64,000 nt of DNA, from the NCBI GenBank assembly GCA_003223395.1, contig QHUZ01000034.1:1-64000 (forward strand), given 5' to 3'. This DNA comes from Gemmatimonadota bacterium (lineage in GTDB: Bacteria; Gemmatimonadota; Gemmatimonadetes; Gemmatimonadales; GWC2-71-9). Below the pieces are notes generated by a model. It was not told where the DNA came from and searched no databases. It saw only the letters and a list, made by a program, of their open reading frames with translations. The position numbers and the translations under genes are program-made. Shown one piece after another: positions 6,735 through 16,433 of this stretch (within the stretch, counting starts at the first letter, position 1; each line of letters opens with the position of its first letter).

Positions 6735-9278
6735 ATGCTTGCCTTGCTGGCGGCTCTGACCCTCGGTGCCGTCGCGCCTCAGGACACCACCCCGGAAGCG
6801 GTCGTGATCGAGCTGCGCATCGGTCGCGTCACGGGCACGACGGTGCAGGCGTATCGCGTGCGCTCCGAGGTGCTGCTGCCGCTTTCACAGTTCTTTCAGC
6901 TCGTCGAGGTCCGCCATCGGCTGACCCCGGACGGCCGGCTGGAAGCGACGGTCGATCCCGGCAACGTCCGCATCGTGATCGATCCGCGCAGTGATTCGAT
7001 GCAGTACGGCGCGCGCCGCGTGCGCATCGAGCACGAATTCATTCGCTACGAGTCCGCGGAGCTCTACGTCGGCAGCGAGCGTCTCGGTGACCTCCTCGGC
7101 GTGATGTTCGCCGTCGATTGGTCCGATCTCACCGCCACCGTCATCGATCCGGGCAGCCTGCCCATCGCGCGGCGCTTGCGGCGCGAAGCTGCACGCGAAG
7201 CCTATCTGCGGCGCCCCGACGGCATGCGCGCCGACCTGACGCTCGGTCTGCAGCGCCCCTCGTGGGACGGCGTGGTGGTCGATTATTCGCTCTTTTCACC
7301 GTCGAGCGACCCGCTTGCCGGATCGACCTACGGATTCGGTCTTGGCGCCGACGTCGGCGGCGGATCACTCGAGATGCTGGCGCAGAGTGTCGGTCCGGCG
7401 GAGCAGGGTCGGCTCCACATCGATGGCTCGTGGACCGGCGTGTGGCGCGAGAACCGCTGGGTGAAGCAGCTGCGGTTCGGCGATGTGGCCTCCACGGGCC
7501 CGCGCTCGCGCGCGCTCGAGGGCGTCTCCATCACCAATGCGCCGTTCGTCCGGCCGTCGCTCATCGGTTCGCTGCGCTACGGCGGCAGCCTCGAGCCGGG
7601 ATGGTCGGTCGAGGCGTATCGGGGCGGCGATCTCGTGGCCTACGATTCGGCCGACGCCTCGGGCGGATTCTCCATGGCGCTTCCGGTGCGCTACGGCGAA
7701 AACCCGGTCGACTTCGTCGCCTACGGGCCGTTCGGCGAGATCCGCGAATTCAACCGCACCTACCGCGTGCTGAGCGAGCTGCTGCCCGCCCGCCGGTTCG
7801 AGTATGGGCTGTCGGGAGGCCGCTGCCCGCAGCCGTCGTTCATCTGCAATGCGACGACGAATCTCGATCTGCGGTTCGGCGCCACCGCGCGGTGGACGGT
7901 GCAGGGTGGACTGGATCAGTACTGGCGCGACTCGCTTCCCGATCGGACGCATCCCTACGCGGCACTCGTCGGGAATCCGAGTAACGCCTGGGCGATCCAG
8001 AGTGAGGTGGTGGGTGCGGGACTCGTGCGAGGCGCGCTGCGCTACGAGCCGTCCGTCGATCTCCGGCTTGAAGGGGAGTACGTGCACTTCACGCGGGATT
8101 CGGCATCGGTGCTCGCCGTGCCCGGTCGCCGCGCGCAGTGGACCTTCACAGGCTTTTTCCGCCCCAAGACGAGCCAGGGATTCTTCTTCTTTGAGGGGCG
8201 ATTCGAGCGCATCAGCACCGACGCCGGCGCGTTGACCCGCACCCGCCTGGGCGCATCACTGCAGACCAACGAGATGCGGTTCCTGCCCTACGTGCGTACC
8301 GAACATGGGCAGACCACGACCGGGCCCAGCGGTGTGAACAATCGGGAATATGCGGGTCTTGCGACGTTCCTGATGCCGCAAGCCCGCTGGGGCAGGTTCC
8401 TGAGCCAGACGTTGGTGCGGACGAATGCGGAGATCGAACGGCAGGCTGGACTCGTTTCGTGGTCGGCCTTCGCCGCGCACCCGCTCGCGCGCGGCGTGCG
8501 TGTCGAAGTCGGCGCGAATTGGCTGCGCGGCGATGCCGGACTTACCTACACCGTGACCGTGACCTCGTATTTCTCGGCCCTGCGCGCCGTCACATCGATG
8601 ATCGCGCCTTCGGGTCAGCCCGCCAGCGCCACCCAGTTCCTCCAGGGGTCGGTGCTGTGGGATCGGCGGACCGATCGACTGGGCGTGGCCCCTGGGCCCT
8701 CACTCGAACGGTCCGGCCTGTCGGGCCATGTGTTCATGGATCTCAACGCCAACGGTATCCGTGACGTCGGCGAACCCGCGGTAGCGGACGCGCGCGTGCT
8801 GGTCGGCTCGATGTCGGCTAACACGGACTCGAGCGGCGCCTACCACGTGTGGGATCTGGTTCCCTTCGAGCCGGTCATCGTGAGTCTCGACTCGGTGTCG
8901 CTGGATTCGCCGCTGCTCGTGCCGCTGTTCGCGCGTACGAGCATCGTCCCCGGGCCCAATCGGTTCCGCAGTCTCGACATCCCGGTGGTGGCCGCGGGCG
9001 TCATCGAGGGCCGCGTGCTGCGCAATAATGCCGGGGTGGGCGGCGTGACGCTCATCCTCACCGATCGGCGCACCGGCACGGGGCGCAGCCTCGTCACGTT
9101 CAACGACGGTGCCTTTTATCTGATGGGTGTGAAGCCGGGGGACTACGAGCTGCGGGTGGACGAGCAGGTGCTCGATGCGCTCGCGGTGGACGCGGAGCCG
9201 GTCCGGTTCAGCCTCGCACCTACGGCAAACGGGATCGGGCGATCGGATCTCGAGGTGCGCCTCAAGTCGAGGTTTTAG
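6735..9278 (+). CDS. Usher-like outer-membrane assembly protein with C-terminal Ig/regulatory domains
   Basis: The protein has 847 residues with a short signal peptide (1-15). An N-terminal periplasmic domain (about 20-135) precedes a long beta-barrel-like region. Within this, VEAYRGGDLVAYDS to FGEIREFNRTYRV (about 290-345) resembles the plug/middle-domain sequence of fimbrial ushers. The C-terminus has an SdrD-B-like domain starting GHVFMDLNANGIRDVGEP (about 661) with a Ca-loop-like pattern. A carboxypeptidase-regulatory-like domain follows (IEGRVLRNNAGVGGVTLIL, about 755-815). It is the last gene of the operon and overlaps the convergent sensor kinase gene by 17 bases. The role, secretion and assembly of the DUF4402 subunits, is inferred. 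Confidence 0.75.
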   Translation: MLALLAALTLGAVAPQDTTPEAVVIELRIGRVTGTTVQAYRVRSEVLLPLSQFFQLVEVRHRLTPDGRLEATVDPGNVRIVIDPRSDSMQYGARRVRIEHEFIRYESAELYVGSERLGDLLGVMFAVDWSDLTATVIDPGSLPIARRLRREAAREAYLRRPDGMRADLTLGLQRPSWDGVVVDYSLFSPSSDPLAGSTYGFGLGADVGGGSLEMLAQSVGPAEQGRLHIDGSWTGVWRENRWVKQLRFGDVASTGPRSRALEGVSITNAPFVRPSLIGSLRYGGSLEPGWSVEAYRGGDLVAYDSADASGGFSMALPVRYGENPVDFVAYGPFGEIREFNRTYRVLSELLPARRFEYGLSGGRCPQPSFICNATTNLDLRFGATARWTVQGGLDQYWRDSLPDRTHPYAALVGNPSNAWAIQSEVVGAGLVRGALRYEPSVDLRLEGEYVHFTRDSASVLAVPGRRAQWTFTGFFRPKTSQGFFFFEGRFERISTDAGALTRTRLGASLQTNEMRFLPYVRTEHGQTTTGPSGVNNREYAGLATFLMPQARWGRFLSQTLVRTNAEIERQAGLVSWSAFAAHPLARGVRVEVGANWLRGDAGLTYTVTVTSYFSALRAVTSMIAPSGQPASATQFLQGSVLWDRRTDRLGVAPGPSLERSGLSGHVFMDLNANGIRDVGEPAVADARVLVGSMSANTDSSGAYHVWDLVPFEPVIVSLDSVSLDSPLLVPLFARTSIVPGPNRFRSLDIPVVAAGVIEGRVLRNNAGVGGVTLILTDRRTGTGRSLVTFNDGAFYLMGVKPGDYELRVDEQVLDALAVDAEPVRFSLAPTANGIGRSDLEVRLKSRF

Positions 9279-11820
9279 CCGCTTCGGCCACCTGCCGGAG
9301 CACTTCCTCGAGTTTCGCGAAATCATACGGCTTCACGAGCGACGGTACACCCGCGTCCCTCAGCAACGACGACGTGTCCGCCGCGAACGTGTCGCCGGTC
9401 GTGAAGATGAGGCGCTTCACCATCGCCGGATGCTCGCGGCGCAGCCGTTCCAGAAACTCGCCGCCGCTCATCCCGGGCATGCGGACATCCGAGACGATGA
9501 CATCGAAGCGCTCGCGCCGCAGAACCCGGAGCGCGTCGCCGCCGTCTTCCACCGCGATCACGTGCATGCCGCGCCGTTTGAGGAAGCTCACCACGGCCCG
9601 GCGCAGGCCTTCTTCGTCGTCGATCAGCAGCACGGAAAGCGCGCTCCGCGCGTCCGATTCGCGTGCTTCTGCTGGTATCTCCATGGGTGGCGGCGTCGAC
9701 CGTTGCCGGGTGCGGGCATCCCGCGGTAGCGCGACCGTGAACGTCGCGCCGCTTCCCGGGACGGAGCTCACCGAGATCCGGCCGCCATGGTCGTGTACGA
9801 TTCCGTAACAGATGGACAGGCCGAGTCCCGTCCCCGCGCCTTCCGGCTTGGTCGTGAAGAACGGATCGAAGATTTTTTCCTGGATGTCGGCCGGGATGCC
9901 CGGGCCGGTGTCGGCGACCTGGAGCTCGACGCCGTCCTCGCCGGCGGCCATCGTTCGAATCGTTATGACGCGCCGGCCACTCACCGTGATCAACGCCTGC
10001 TCGGCGTTGATCAGCAGATTGAGCAAGAGCTGCTGCACCTCCGCGCCGTTGGCCCACGCCTTGGGGTTCGCCTCGTCGAGCTCGAGATTCACGGTGATGT
10101 TGAGCGTGGTCAGATGGTACGAGCGCAGCGCGAAGGTGCGGCGGACGATTTCGTTCAACTCCACGAGGGTCCGCTCCTTGCTTCCGGCGCGTGCGAACGC
10201 CAGCAGGTTCGACGTAATGCGGCCGATGCGGGTCGCTTCGTCGTACATCATCTGGACGGTCTCGCGGTGATCGGGCGCGAGCTGATCGAGCAACAGCGTC
10301 TGGGCGAAGCCGGAGATGATGGCGGCGGGGTTGTTGATCTCGTGGGCGACGCCGCTCACGAGCTGGCCCATGGCGGCGAGCTTCTCGGCCTGCTGCAGCT
10401 GCGTTTGCGTGCGGCGCTGCTCCGTGATGTCGCGGACGAGGACCAGAACTTTGGGGATCCGGCCGCCTTCGCGCACCGGTGCGAGCAGGACCTGGCCGGT
10501 GCCATCGGTGCCGTCGGGCCGCTGAAACGGCACCTCGAAACGCCGCAGCTCGCCATCGAATGCCGCGGCGAGATTCTCTCGCGCGATGCGCGCTCCGGGT
10601 CCATCGAGCCATCCCAACGCCGAGCGCCTGCCGCCGCTCTCCCGCACATCGCCCGCGGACGCGTTGACGAGGGCGCGACCGGAGGAATTTTCATCGAGCA
10701 CGTGGCCGTCGCGGTCCACCACGGTGATGGCGTCGGGGACCGCCTCCATGAGCAGCCGGAGGTTGCGCTCGGCCGACGCGGTCGCGCCGAGCGAGCTCAT
10801 CAGCGAACGGGTCTGATTGGCGACCTCATCCTCGAGGATGTGCGCATACCGGCGCGTCACGCCCAGGGAGTAGAGCACGCGGGCGGCGATGATCGCCATC
10901 CCGATGCCGATCATGACGGCGGCGTCGCGTTCCGGCGGATTCAGGACGGCATCGATCGCCATTCCCGTGATCGCGGCGAGGCCGATGACCAGGGCAATGA
11001 AACGCGCGGCGGTCGACTCGCCGGTCGTCTGTCGGCCACGCTGGAGGTGCTGGGCGTAGTCGGGCGCGACCGCCGCCGCCGCCGCAATGAGCAGCAACCC
11101 GACGTCCCACGTGAGATCCAGGGGGCCGCCCGCGTGATAGGTGCCGCGTAGCGCGACGACGGCGTAGACCTGATCGCCGATGACAAACAGAATCGCGGCC
11201 GGAAGCACGAGGGCGGCCGTTGCGGCGGGAAAGACGGGCCGGCGCAGCATCTGCATCAGGATCATCCACAACACCGCGATCGCGCTGATCGACCACGCAA
11301 TGCTCGTGACGAGTGCGGCGGCGGGTACCTGCGCGCCTCCGGCCAGCAAGGGCTCGAGGAGATATTCATACGCGAGGGCGCCGACGGTGAACGTCACGAG
11401 CACGGTGTCGAGGATCAGCTCGGGATCGGAGCGCCGCGCGGGTTGGCCCCGCATGAGCGTCGTGAGACCCACGAACAGGCAGGCATAGAATCCGAGGAAT
11501 CCCACGTCCGCAACCGACGGATACGGTGGGCCGCCGCGGACGAGATCGTAGAAATTCCACGCGAGCTGACCAGCGAAGAACGACGCACACCCCGCGCTGA
11601 TCCATTGCCACGCGCGGCGCTGCTCGGACGTTGTGAGGCCGCGGGCGGAGGCGAAGCAGGCGAACGCGGCGAAGCCGGCCGCCCAGGTCCAGCACAGATC
11701 GCTGATGATGGTGAGCGTGCGCCGGTCGCCGGCCGGGAATGCGTACAGGAGTACCATCGCCACGAGCGATACGGCGGCGATGCTGACCAACACGCGAGCG
11801 GGCCGGCTCAGCGGCATCAT
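9262..11820 (-). CDS. Membrane hybrid sensor histidine kinase with receiver domain
   Basis: This 852-residue protein has about eight to nine hydrophobic segments (residues 8-320) and a PAS domain (about 350-470, starting [17 protein letters not shown]). A HisKA domain carries phospho-acceptor His493 in GVAHEINNP. The ATPase domain shows the N-box ([11 protein letters not shown]), [15 protein letters not shown] and GTGLGLS. The C-terminal receiver domain has Asp778 in VSDVRMPG and the conserved Lys in LVKPYD. The multi-span N-terminus is a MASE-like sensor. It converges on the fibre operon and diverges from the sugar isomerase gene. It could control either one, but no DNA-binding partner is adjacent. 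Confidence 0.9.
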   Translation of the reverse strand: MMPLSRPARVLVSIAAVSLVAMVLLYAFPAGDRRTLTIISDLCWTWAAGFAAFACFASARGLTTSEQRRAWQWISAGCASFFAGQLAWNFYDLVRGGPPYPSVADVGFLGFYACLFVGLTTLMRGQPARRSDPELILDTVLVTFTVGALAYEYLLEPLLAGGAQVPAAALVTSIAWSISAIAVLWMILMQMLRRPVFPAATAALVLPAAILFVIGDQVYAVVALRGTYHAGGPLDLTWDVGLLLIAAAAAVAPDYAQHLQRGRQTTGESTAARFIALVIGLAAITGMAIDAVLNPPERDAAVMIGIGMAIIAARVLYSLGVTRRYAHILEDEVANQTRSLMSSLGATASAERNLRLLMEAVPDAITVVDRDGHVLDENSSGRALVNASAGDVRESGGRRSALGWLDGPGARIARENLAAAFDGELRRFEVPFQRPDGTDGTGQVLLAPVREGGRIPKVLVLVRDITEQRRTQTQLQQAEKLAAMGQLVSGVAHEINNPAAIISGFAQTLLLDQLAPDHRETVQMMYDEATRIGRITSNLLAFARAGSKERTLVELNEIVRRTFALRSYHLTTLNITVNLELDEANPKAWANGAEVQQLLLNLLINAEQALITVSGRRVITIRTMAAGEDGVELQVADTGPGIPADIQEKIFDPFFTTKPEGAGTGLGLSICYGIVHDHGGRISVSSVPGSGATFTVALPRDARTRQRSTPPPMEIPAEARESDARSALSVLLIDDEEGLRRAVVSFLKRRGMHVIAVEDGGDALRVLRRERFDVIVSDVRMPGMSGGEFLERLRREHPAMVKRLIFTTGDTFAADTSSLLRDAGVPSLVKPYDFAKLEEVLRQVAEAAKTST

Positions 11821-11866
11821 CTCAGGACACCCGGGCCTAAATTATCCGCATTATGTTTGCCCGCCA

Positions 11867-13189
11867 ATGAACATGCTCGGATGGATGGGTGCGCCCGAGG
11901 AATCGCTCGCCCAATGGGACGACTTCGTCGCGCTCGCCGCGGCGGTCCGCGCGGACGGGCTGACGCGCACCCTCGTATGCGGCATGGGCGGGTCCAGTCT
12001 CGTCGCCGACGTGCTCGCCCAAACGTTCGGCGCGCGCCAGCTCCACGTCCTGGATAGCACGAATCCGGAAGCCGTGCGCGCGGCTGGCACGCCCGCCGAT
12101 CTGGCCCGCACATTGTTCGTCGTATCCAGCAAGTCCGGCAATACCGTCGAGACGCTCGCGTTCTGTCACTACTTCGCGGCGCGCGCGCGGCCCGAGCAGT
12201 TCATCGTGATCACGGAGACGGGGAGTCCGCTCGCCGGGATCGCGCAGGCTCAGGCGTTCCGGGCGGTTATCCCCCATCCGCCCGACGTGGGCGGCCGCTA
12301 CTCCGCGCTCACGGCGATCGGGATGGTCCCCGCGGCGCTAAGCGGGCTCGATGGCCGCGCACTGCTCGAGCGGACGCGGCGGGTTGACGTCGCAGCGGCG
12401 CGCGCGCTCGGTACCGCGATCGCCGATCGGGCGAAGCAGGGCCAGGACAAGTTGCGCCTGAACCCGCCACCCGCAATCGGTGCGCTGGCGTATTGGATCG
12501 AGCAGCTCATTGCAGAAAGCTCAGGGAAAGATGGACGCGGCGTCGTTCCGATCGTGCAGGATCCGATCCGCCGCGCGTTACCCGATTCGCAGACCGCCGG
12601 TCCCGAGATATTCGCCGCCGATCCGCTCGATCTCGGCGCGGAATTCCTGCGCTGGGAGTACGCGACCGTCGCGTTATGTGAGGGGATCGGCGTCAATGCG
12701 TTCGATCAGCCCGACGTCGAGGAGGCGAAGCAGCTCGCGAGGGTTGAGTTGAATGGTCCGGGAGTAGGGGCGCAGCATGCTGCGCCCCTACCCACGCTGA
12801 TGCCGGGGCAGCTCAGAAAGCGGGCTCGCGCGGGGGACTACGTCGCCATTCTCGCCTACGTGCCGCCCACGCCGGAGATCTTCGTGCAGCTCGAGGAGCT
12901 GCGGGCTACCTGGGGCCAAACACTTGGTTGCGCGACGACACTCGGCATTGGTCCGCGCTACCTCCACTCCACCGGTCAGCTGCACAAGGGCGGACCCAAT
13001 ACCGGCCTGTTTCTGGTGATCACGACGGATATCGGTGAGGACCTGGCGATCCCGTCGATGAGTTGGACATTTGGCGAGCTGCATCACGCGCAGGCGCGCG
13101 GCGACGTCCGGGCCCTCCTCGCGCGCGGCCGGCGCGTCGCCCACGTGCACCTCAGGAGCACTGCGGAGCTGTCGCAGCTGAAGCCGTGA
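11867..13189 (+). CDS. SIS-type glucose-6-phosphate isomerase
   Basis: I start this at ATG 11867 (440 residues). The longer frame would run through the sensor-kinase gene's start. Motifs are GMGGSSLVADV, VVSSKSGNTVET, the metal-independent PGI C-terminal signatures FDQPDVEEAK and GPRYLHSTGQLHKGGPN, and a final IPSMSWTFGELHHAQ. These match the isomerase half of bifunctional transaldolase/phosphoglucose isomerases, here as a stand-alone enzyme. No clear ribosome-binding site is visible, and it may be leaderless. A 28-bp palindrome (12764-12791) adds the in-frame peptide VGAQHAAPL just after the FDQPDVEEAK block. It overlaps the mannosidase gene (GTGA). Confidence 0.85.
   Translation: MNMLGWMGAPEESLAQWDDFVALAAAVRADGLTRTLVCGMGGSSLVADVLAQTFGARQLHVLDSTNPEAVRAAGTPADLARTLFVVSSKSGNTVETLAFCHYFAARARPEQFIVITETGSPLAGIAQAQAFRAVIPHPPDVGGRYSALTAIGMVPAALSGLDGRALLERTRRVDVAAARALGTAIADRAKQGQDKLRLNPPPAIGALAYWIEQLIAESSGKDGRGVVPIVQDPIRRALPDSQTAGPEIFAADPLDLGAEFLRWEYATVALCEGIGVNAFDQPDVEEAKQLARVELNGPGVGAQHAAPLPTLMPGQLRKRARAGDYVAILAYVPPTPEIFVQLEELRATWGQTLGCATTLGIGPRYLHSTGQLHKGGPNTGLFLVITTDIGEDLAIPSMSWTFGELHHAQARGDVRALLARGRRVAHVHLRSTAELSQLKP
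12764..12791. repeat. 28-bp perfect palindrome inside the isomerase gene
   Basis: Each half reads GTAGGGGCGCAGCA, meeting at the central GCATGC. It is read in frame as VGAQHAAPL. The GTAGGGGCG...CGCCCCTAC form is typical of REP/MITE-like repeats dispersed in several phyla. It is unusual here because it is inside a conserved gene without breaking the frame. Confidence 0.85.
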
Positions 13190-15813
13190 CGGCGTTCATC
13201 TTTCATCTCATTCCGCATACCCATTGGGACCGGGAGTGGTTTCTCCCGCGCGCCGCATTTCACGCGCGTTTGATCCTGATGTTCGACGAGTTGATCGACC
13301 GCCTTCAGGCCGACTCTGCCTTCCGCTCGTTCCTGCTCGATGGCCAGACCGTGCTCGTAGAGGACTACCTGCGCGCGCGTCCCGAGCGGGAGGGCGACGT
13401 CAAGACGCTCGTGAAGACGGGACGTTTGCAGGTTGGTCCGTGGTACGTGCTCGCCGACGAGTTGATCCCCTCGGGGGAATCGCTGATCCGCAACCTGTTG
13501 CTCGGCACGACGGACGCCGAGCGCCTCGGTGGCCGCCTTGATGTGCTGTACTCCCCCGATGCGTTCGGGCATCCCGCGGTGCTGCCCACGCTCGCGCGGG
13601 AGTTTGGTGTGAAGTACGGCGTCCTGTGGCGCGGCCTTGGCGGCGAGCCCGGACAGGAGGGCGATGTGTTTCGCTGGCGCGCGCCCGACGGGCGGGACGT
13701 CCTGCTCTGGCATCTCCCGCCCGACGGCTATGAAATCGGGGCCGCCTTGCCCGGCGCCGGAGCGCGGCTGCCCGACATCTGGACGCAGGTGCGCGCCACG
13801 CTCGTGCAGCGGGCGGCGGGGAAGCACATCCCGCTATTTGTCGGGGCCGATCATCACGCGCCGCATCCCACACTCCCGCGCCTGCGCGACCTGCTGGCCG
13901 ATCTCGAGCCCGCGAGTGCGTTCCGTCTGTCGCGTCTCGATGAATTCTTCCAGGCGGCCGAGAGCACGCCGGCGAAACCGCTCGCGGGCGAATTGCGGTG
14001 GTCGTACGGCTACACCTGGACGCTGCAAGGCGTGCACGGCACGCGCGCGCCGCTCAAGCGGCGCCACGGACAAGTCGAGCTGTGGCTGGAACGCCTGGCC
14101 GAGCCACTCGTCGCGCTGTCCCGGCAGGCAGGGGGTCGCGATCGCCGGGCGATTCTCGAAATCGCGTGGCGCACGCTGGTGCGGACGCAGTTTCACGACA
14201 CGATCGCGGGATGCACGGCCGACGCTGTTGCTGCAGCGGCCGAGCATCGCCTCACCGCAGTCGCCGCGTATGCCGCCGAGCTGACGCGCGGCGGACTGAT
14301 GGACCTCGTGGCGCATGACCCCGACGTCCAGCGCGAGCGGGCGGATGGGAGCAAGCCCCAGCTGGTGCTGTGGAATCCCGTGCCGCGCGCGCGTGGCGGC
14401 GTCACCGTCGCCGATGTCACGCTGTTTCGTCGTGACGTGTTGGTGGGGCCGCCGTCGGAAGGTCGGCTGCCGCGCCAGGGCGTGGGCTATCGGTCCCTTG
14501 CGCTCTACGGACCGGGGGAGGGGCGCGCGATCCCGGTGCAGGTACTCGCGCAGCGCGTGACGCAGGAGCGAACCGACGCGGCGCGTCATTACCCGGACCA
14601 GGACGAAGTCGATCAGGTGCGGATCGCGTTTCGCGCGCCGCCCGTGCCCGGGCTCGGTCTCGCGGCCCTGACGTCGGGCGCCGCCGCGCCACTGCCGCGG
14701 ACTGAGGACGCGCGCGTGCGGGGACGGTCGCTCGAGAATCGCTTCGTCGCGGTCACGCTCGAGCCGAATGGCGCCCTGACGCTGCTCGATCGGCGCCGGA
14801 ACGAGCGCTATGGCGAGTTGCTGCGCCTCGAGGATGCCGGAGACGCGGGGGACGCCTACACATACTGCCCCCCGGCGCGCGACCGCCTCAAGCCGAGCCG
14901 CGGTCCGATCACGGTGCGGCGCCTCGCGGCGGGTCCTTTGGTCGCCGCGCTCGAAGCACGTTGGGAGGTGCTCCACGGAATCGACGCGCGGCTCGACGTA
15001 CAGTTATTTGCCGACAGTCCAATCGTCCGCCTGACCCTCGACATCGAAAATCGCAATCGCTACCACCGGCTCCGCGCGCGCCTCGTCACCGGCCTCGCCG
15101 GCGTACCGGCGACCGCGGGCGCTGCGTTCGGCGCGGTCGAACGGAATGCCGTGCGCGTTGATCCCGCGGCGCACCCACGCGAGACGCCGGTGCGCACCGC
15201 GCCCGCGCAGCGCTTCGTGGCCGCAGCCCGCGGCGGGCGCGGCCTCGCCGTGCTCGCGCCGGCGTTCTTCGAATCTGAATGGACGGCGAAAGGCGATTTG
15301 CTCGTCACGTTGTTGCGCGCGATCGGCGACCTCTCACGCGCCGATCTGCCGACTCGGCCGGGCAACGCAGGCTGGCCGACGGCGATCCCTGCGGCTCAGT
15401 GCCTGGGGACGAGCCGCATCGATCTCGCGATTGTGCCGGTGACGGCGAGCGAAGTCGATCGCGGGGACGTGCTTCCCCAGCTGTGGGAGGAGGCATTCTT
15501 GCCGCTGCACGGGCTCTGGTTGCGCGACGCCGGCACGCTCACCCCGGCGCCGGTGAACATCGCCCTCGAGGGCACGGGGCTCGTGTTCTCATCACTCAAG
15601 CCCGCACAGATCGGTTCGCCGATGGTACTGCGGTGTTACAACGCCACGAACCGCAAAGCGGCAGGCGCCTGGCGGTTCGGGAACGGCGTGAAGACGGCGC
15701 ATCGGGTCCGGGCCGATGAACGCGAAGCCGTCGCCCTCGTCCTGGAGCAGCGCGGCAACATCGTGCGGTTTGTCGCCGAGCCGCATGAAATCGTGTCGAT
15801 TCTGGTGACGTGA
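13186..15813 (+). CDS. GH38 family alpha-mannosidase
   Basis: The start is GTG 13186, overlapping the isomerase stop by 4 bases, giving 875 residues. The N-terminal (beta/alpha) domain begins with IPHTHWDREWF (residues 10-20, zinc His/Asp). The catalytic nucleophile Asp125 lies in YSPDAFGHP. FVGADHH around residue 221 and the mid-domain QFHDTIAGCT complete the GH38 active-site set. The C-terminal half is the usual beta-rich mannosidase domain. GH38 enzymes cleave alpha-mannosides, or mannosylglycerate in the MngB branch. No signal peptide is seen, so it should act on imported oligosaccharides in the cytoplasm. It is followed immediately by an esterase. Confidence 0.9.
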   Translation: MTAFIFHLIPHTHWDREWFLPRAAFHARLILMFDELIDRLQADSAFRSFLLDGQTVLVEDYLRARPEREGDVKTLVKTGRLQVGPWYVLADELIPSGESLIRNLLLGTTDAERLGGRLDVLYSPDAFGHPAVLPTLAREFGVKYGVLWRGLGGEPGQEGDVFRWRAPDGRDVLLWHLPPDGYEIGAALPGAGARLPDIWTQVRATLVQRAAGKHIPLFVGADHHAPHPTLPRLRDLLADLEPASAFRLSRLDEFFQAAESTPAKPLAGELRWSYGYTWTLQGVHGTRAPLKRRHGQVELWLERLAEPLVALSRQAGGRDRRAILEIAWRTLVRTQFHDTIAGCTADAVAAAAEHRLTAVAAYAAELTRGGLMDLVAHDPDVQRERADGSKPQLVLWNPVPRARGGVTVADVTLFRRDVLVGPPSEGRLPRQGVGYRSLALYGPGEGRAIPVQVLAQRVTQERTDAARHYPDQDEVDQVRIAFRAPPVPGLGLAALTSGAAAPLPRTEDARVRGRSLENRFVAVTLEPNGALTLLDRRRNERYGELLRLEDAGDAGDAYTYCPPARDRLKPSRGPITVRRLAAGPLVAALEARWEVLHGIDARLDVQLFADSPIVRLTLDIENRNRYHRLRARLVTGLAGVPATAGAAFGAVERNAVRVDPAAHPRETPVRTAPAQRFVAAARGGRGLAVLAPAFFESEWTAKGDLLVTLLRAIGDLSRADLPTRPGNAGWPTAIPAAQCLGTSRIDLAIVPVTASEVDRGDVLPQLWEEAFLPLHGLWLRDAGTLTPAPVNIALEGTGLVFSSLKPAQIGSPMVLRCYNATNRKAAGAWRFGNGVKTAHRVRADEREAVALVLEQRGNIVRFVAEPHEIVSILVT

Positions 15814-16433
15814 TGCAGGAACATCATTTTTCGACGCGCCGGACCGCGCGGTTCTTCACGCTGGGATCGCCCGAGCGGAGTACCGATCTGTGGATCGTCT
15901 GCCATGGGTACGGTCAGTTGGCGTCCCGTTTTCTCGAGCGCTTTCGTCCGATCGAAGCGGAACAGCGCTGCATCCTCGCGCCGGAGGGCCTGTCCCGCTT
16001 CTACCTGACCGAAAGTCCCACCGAGCGGCGCGTCGGCGCGAGCTGGATGACGCGAGAAGACCGGCTGCAGGAGATCGACGACTACGTCCGCTATCTCGAC
16101 GGGGTGTACGCCAAGATCGTCACACGCGACGCGCGCGTGACTGCGCTCGGCTTCTCGCAGGGCACCGCGACGGTGTGCCGCTGGGCCGCGCTCGGGTCGT
16201 CGCGCATAGATCGCGTGATCGTCTGGGGCGGGGAAGTACCGCCCGACCTCGATCTGAAACGGCTACGCGTTCCCCGACTAACACTCGTGCACGGGACCCG
16301 AGACGAATTCTTCACACCCAAGATCATCGCGGCCACGGAGTCGCGCCTGCGCGAGCACAAGATCCCCTACGACTTGATACCGTTCGAGGGCGGGCACGAA
16401 ATCGACGCGGCGACGCTGCGTCGGCTGATTTAG
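15813..16433 (+). CDS. Alpha/beta-hydrolase, phospholipase/carboxylesterase type
   Basis: The start ATG overlaps the mannosidase stop (TGATG); a GTG one codon earlier is also possible. The 206-residue protein has the serine nucleophile in GFSQGTAT. The acid residue is likely the Asp in HGTRDEFF and the catalytic His lies in FEGGHEID, the standard order for this family. CHGYGQLASRF near the N-terminus is the oxyanion-hole region. It may deacylate imported glycans or act as a general esterase. The context argues for the former. Confidence 0.8.
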   Translation: MQEHHFSTRRTARFFTLGSPERSTDLWIVCHGYGQLASRFLERFRPIEAEQRCILAPEGLSRFYLTESPTERRVGASWMTREDRLQEIDDYVRYLDGVYAKIVTRDARVTALGFSQGTATVCRWAALGSSRIDRVIVWGGEVPPDLDLKRLRVPRLTLVHGTRDEFFTPKIIAATESRLREHKIPYDLIPFEGGHEIDAATLRRLI

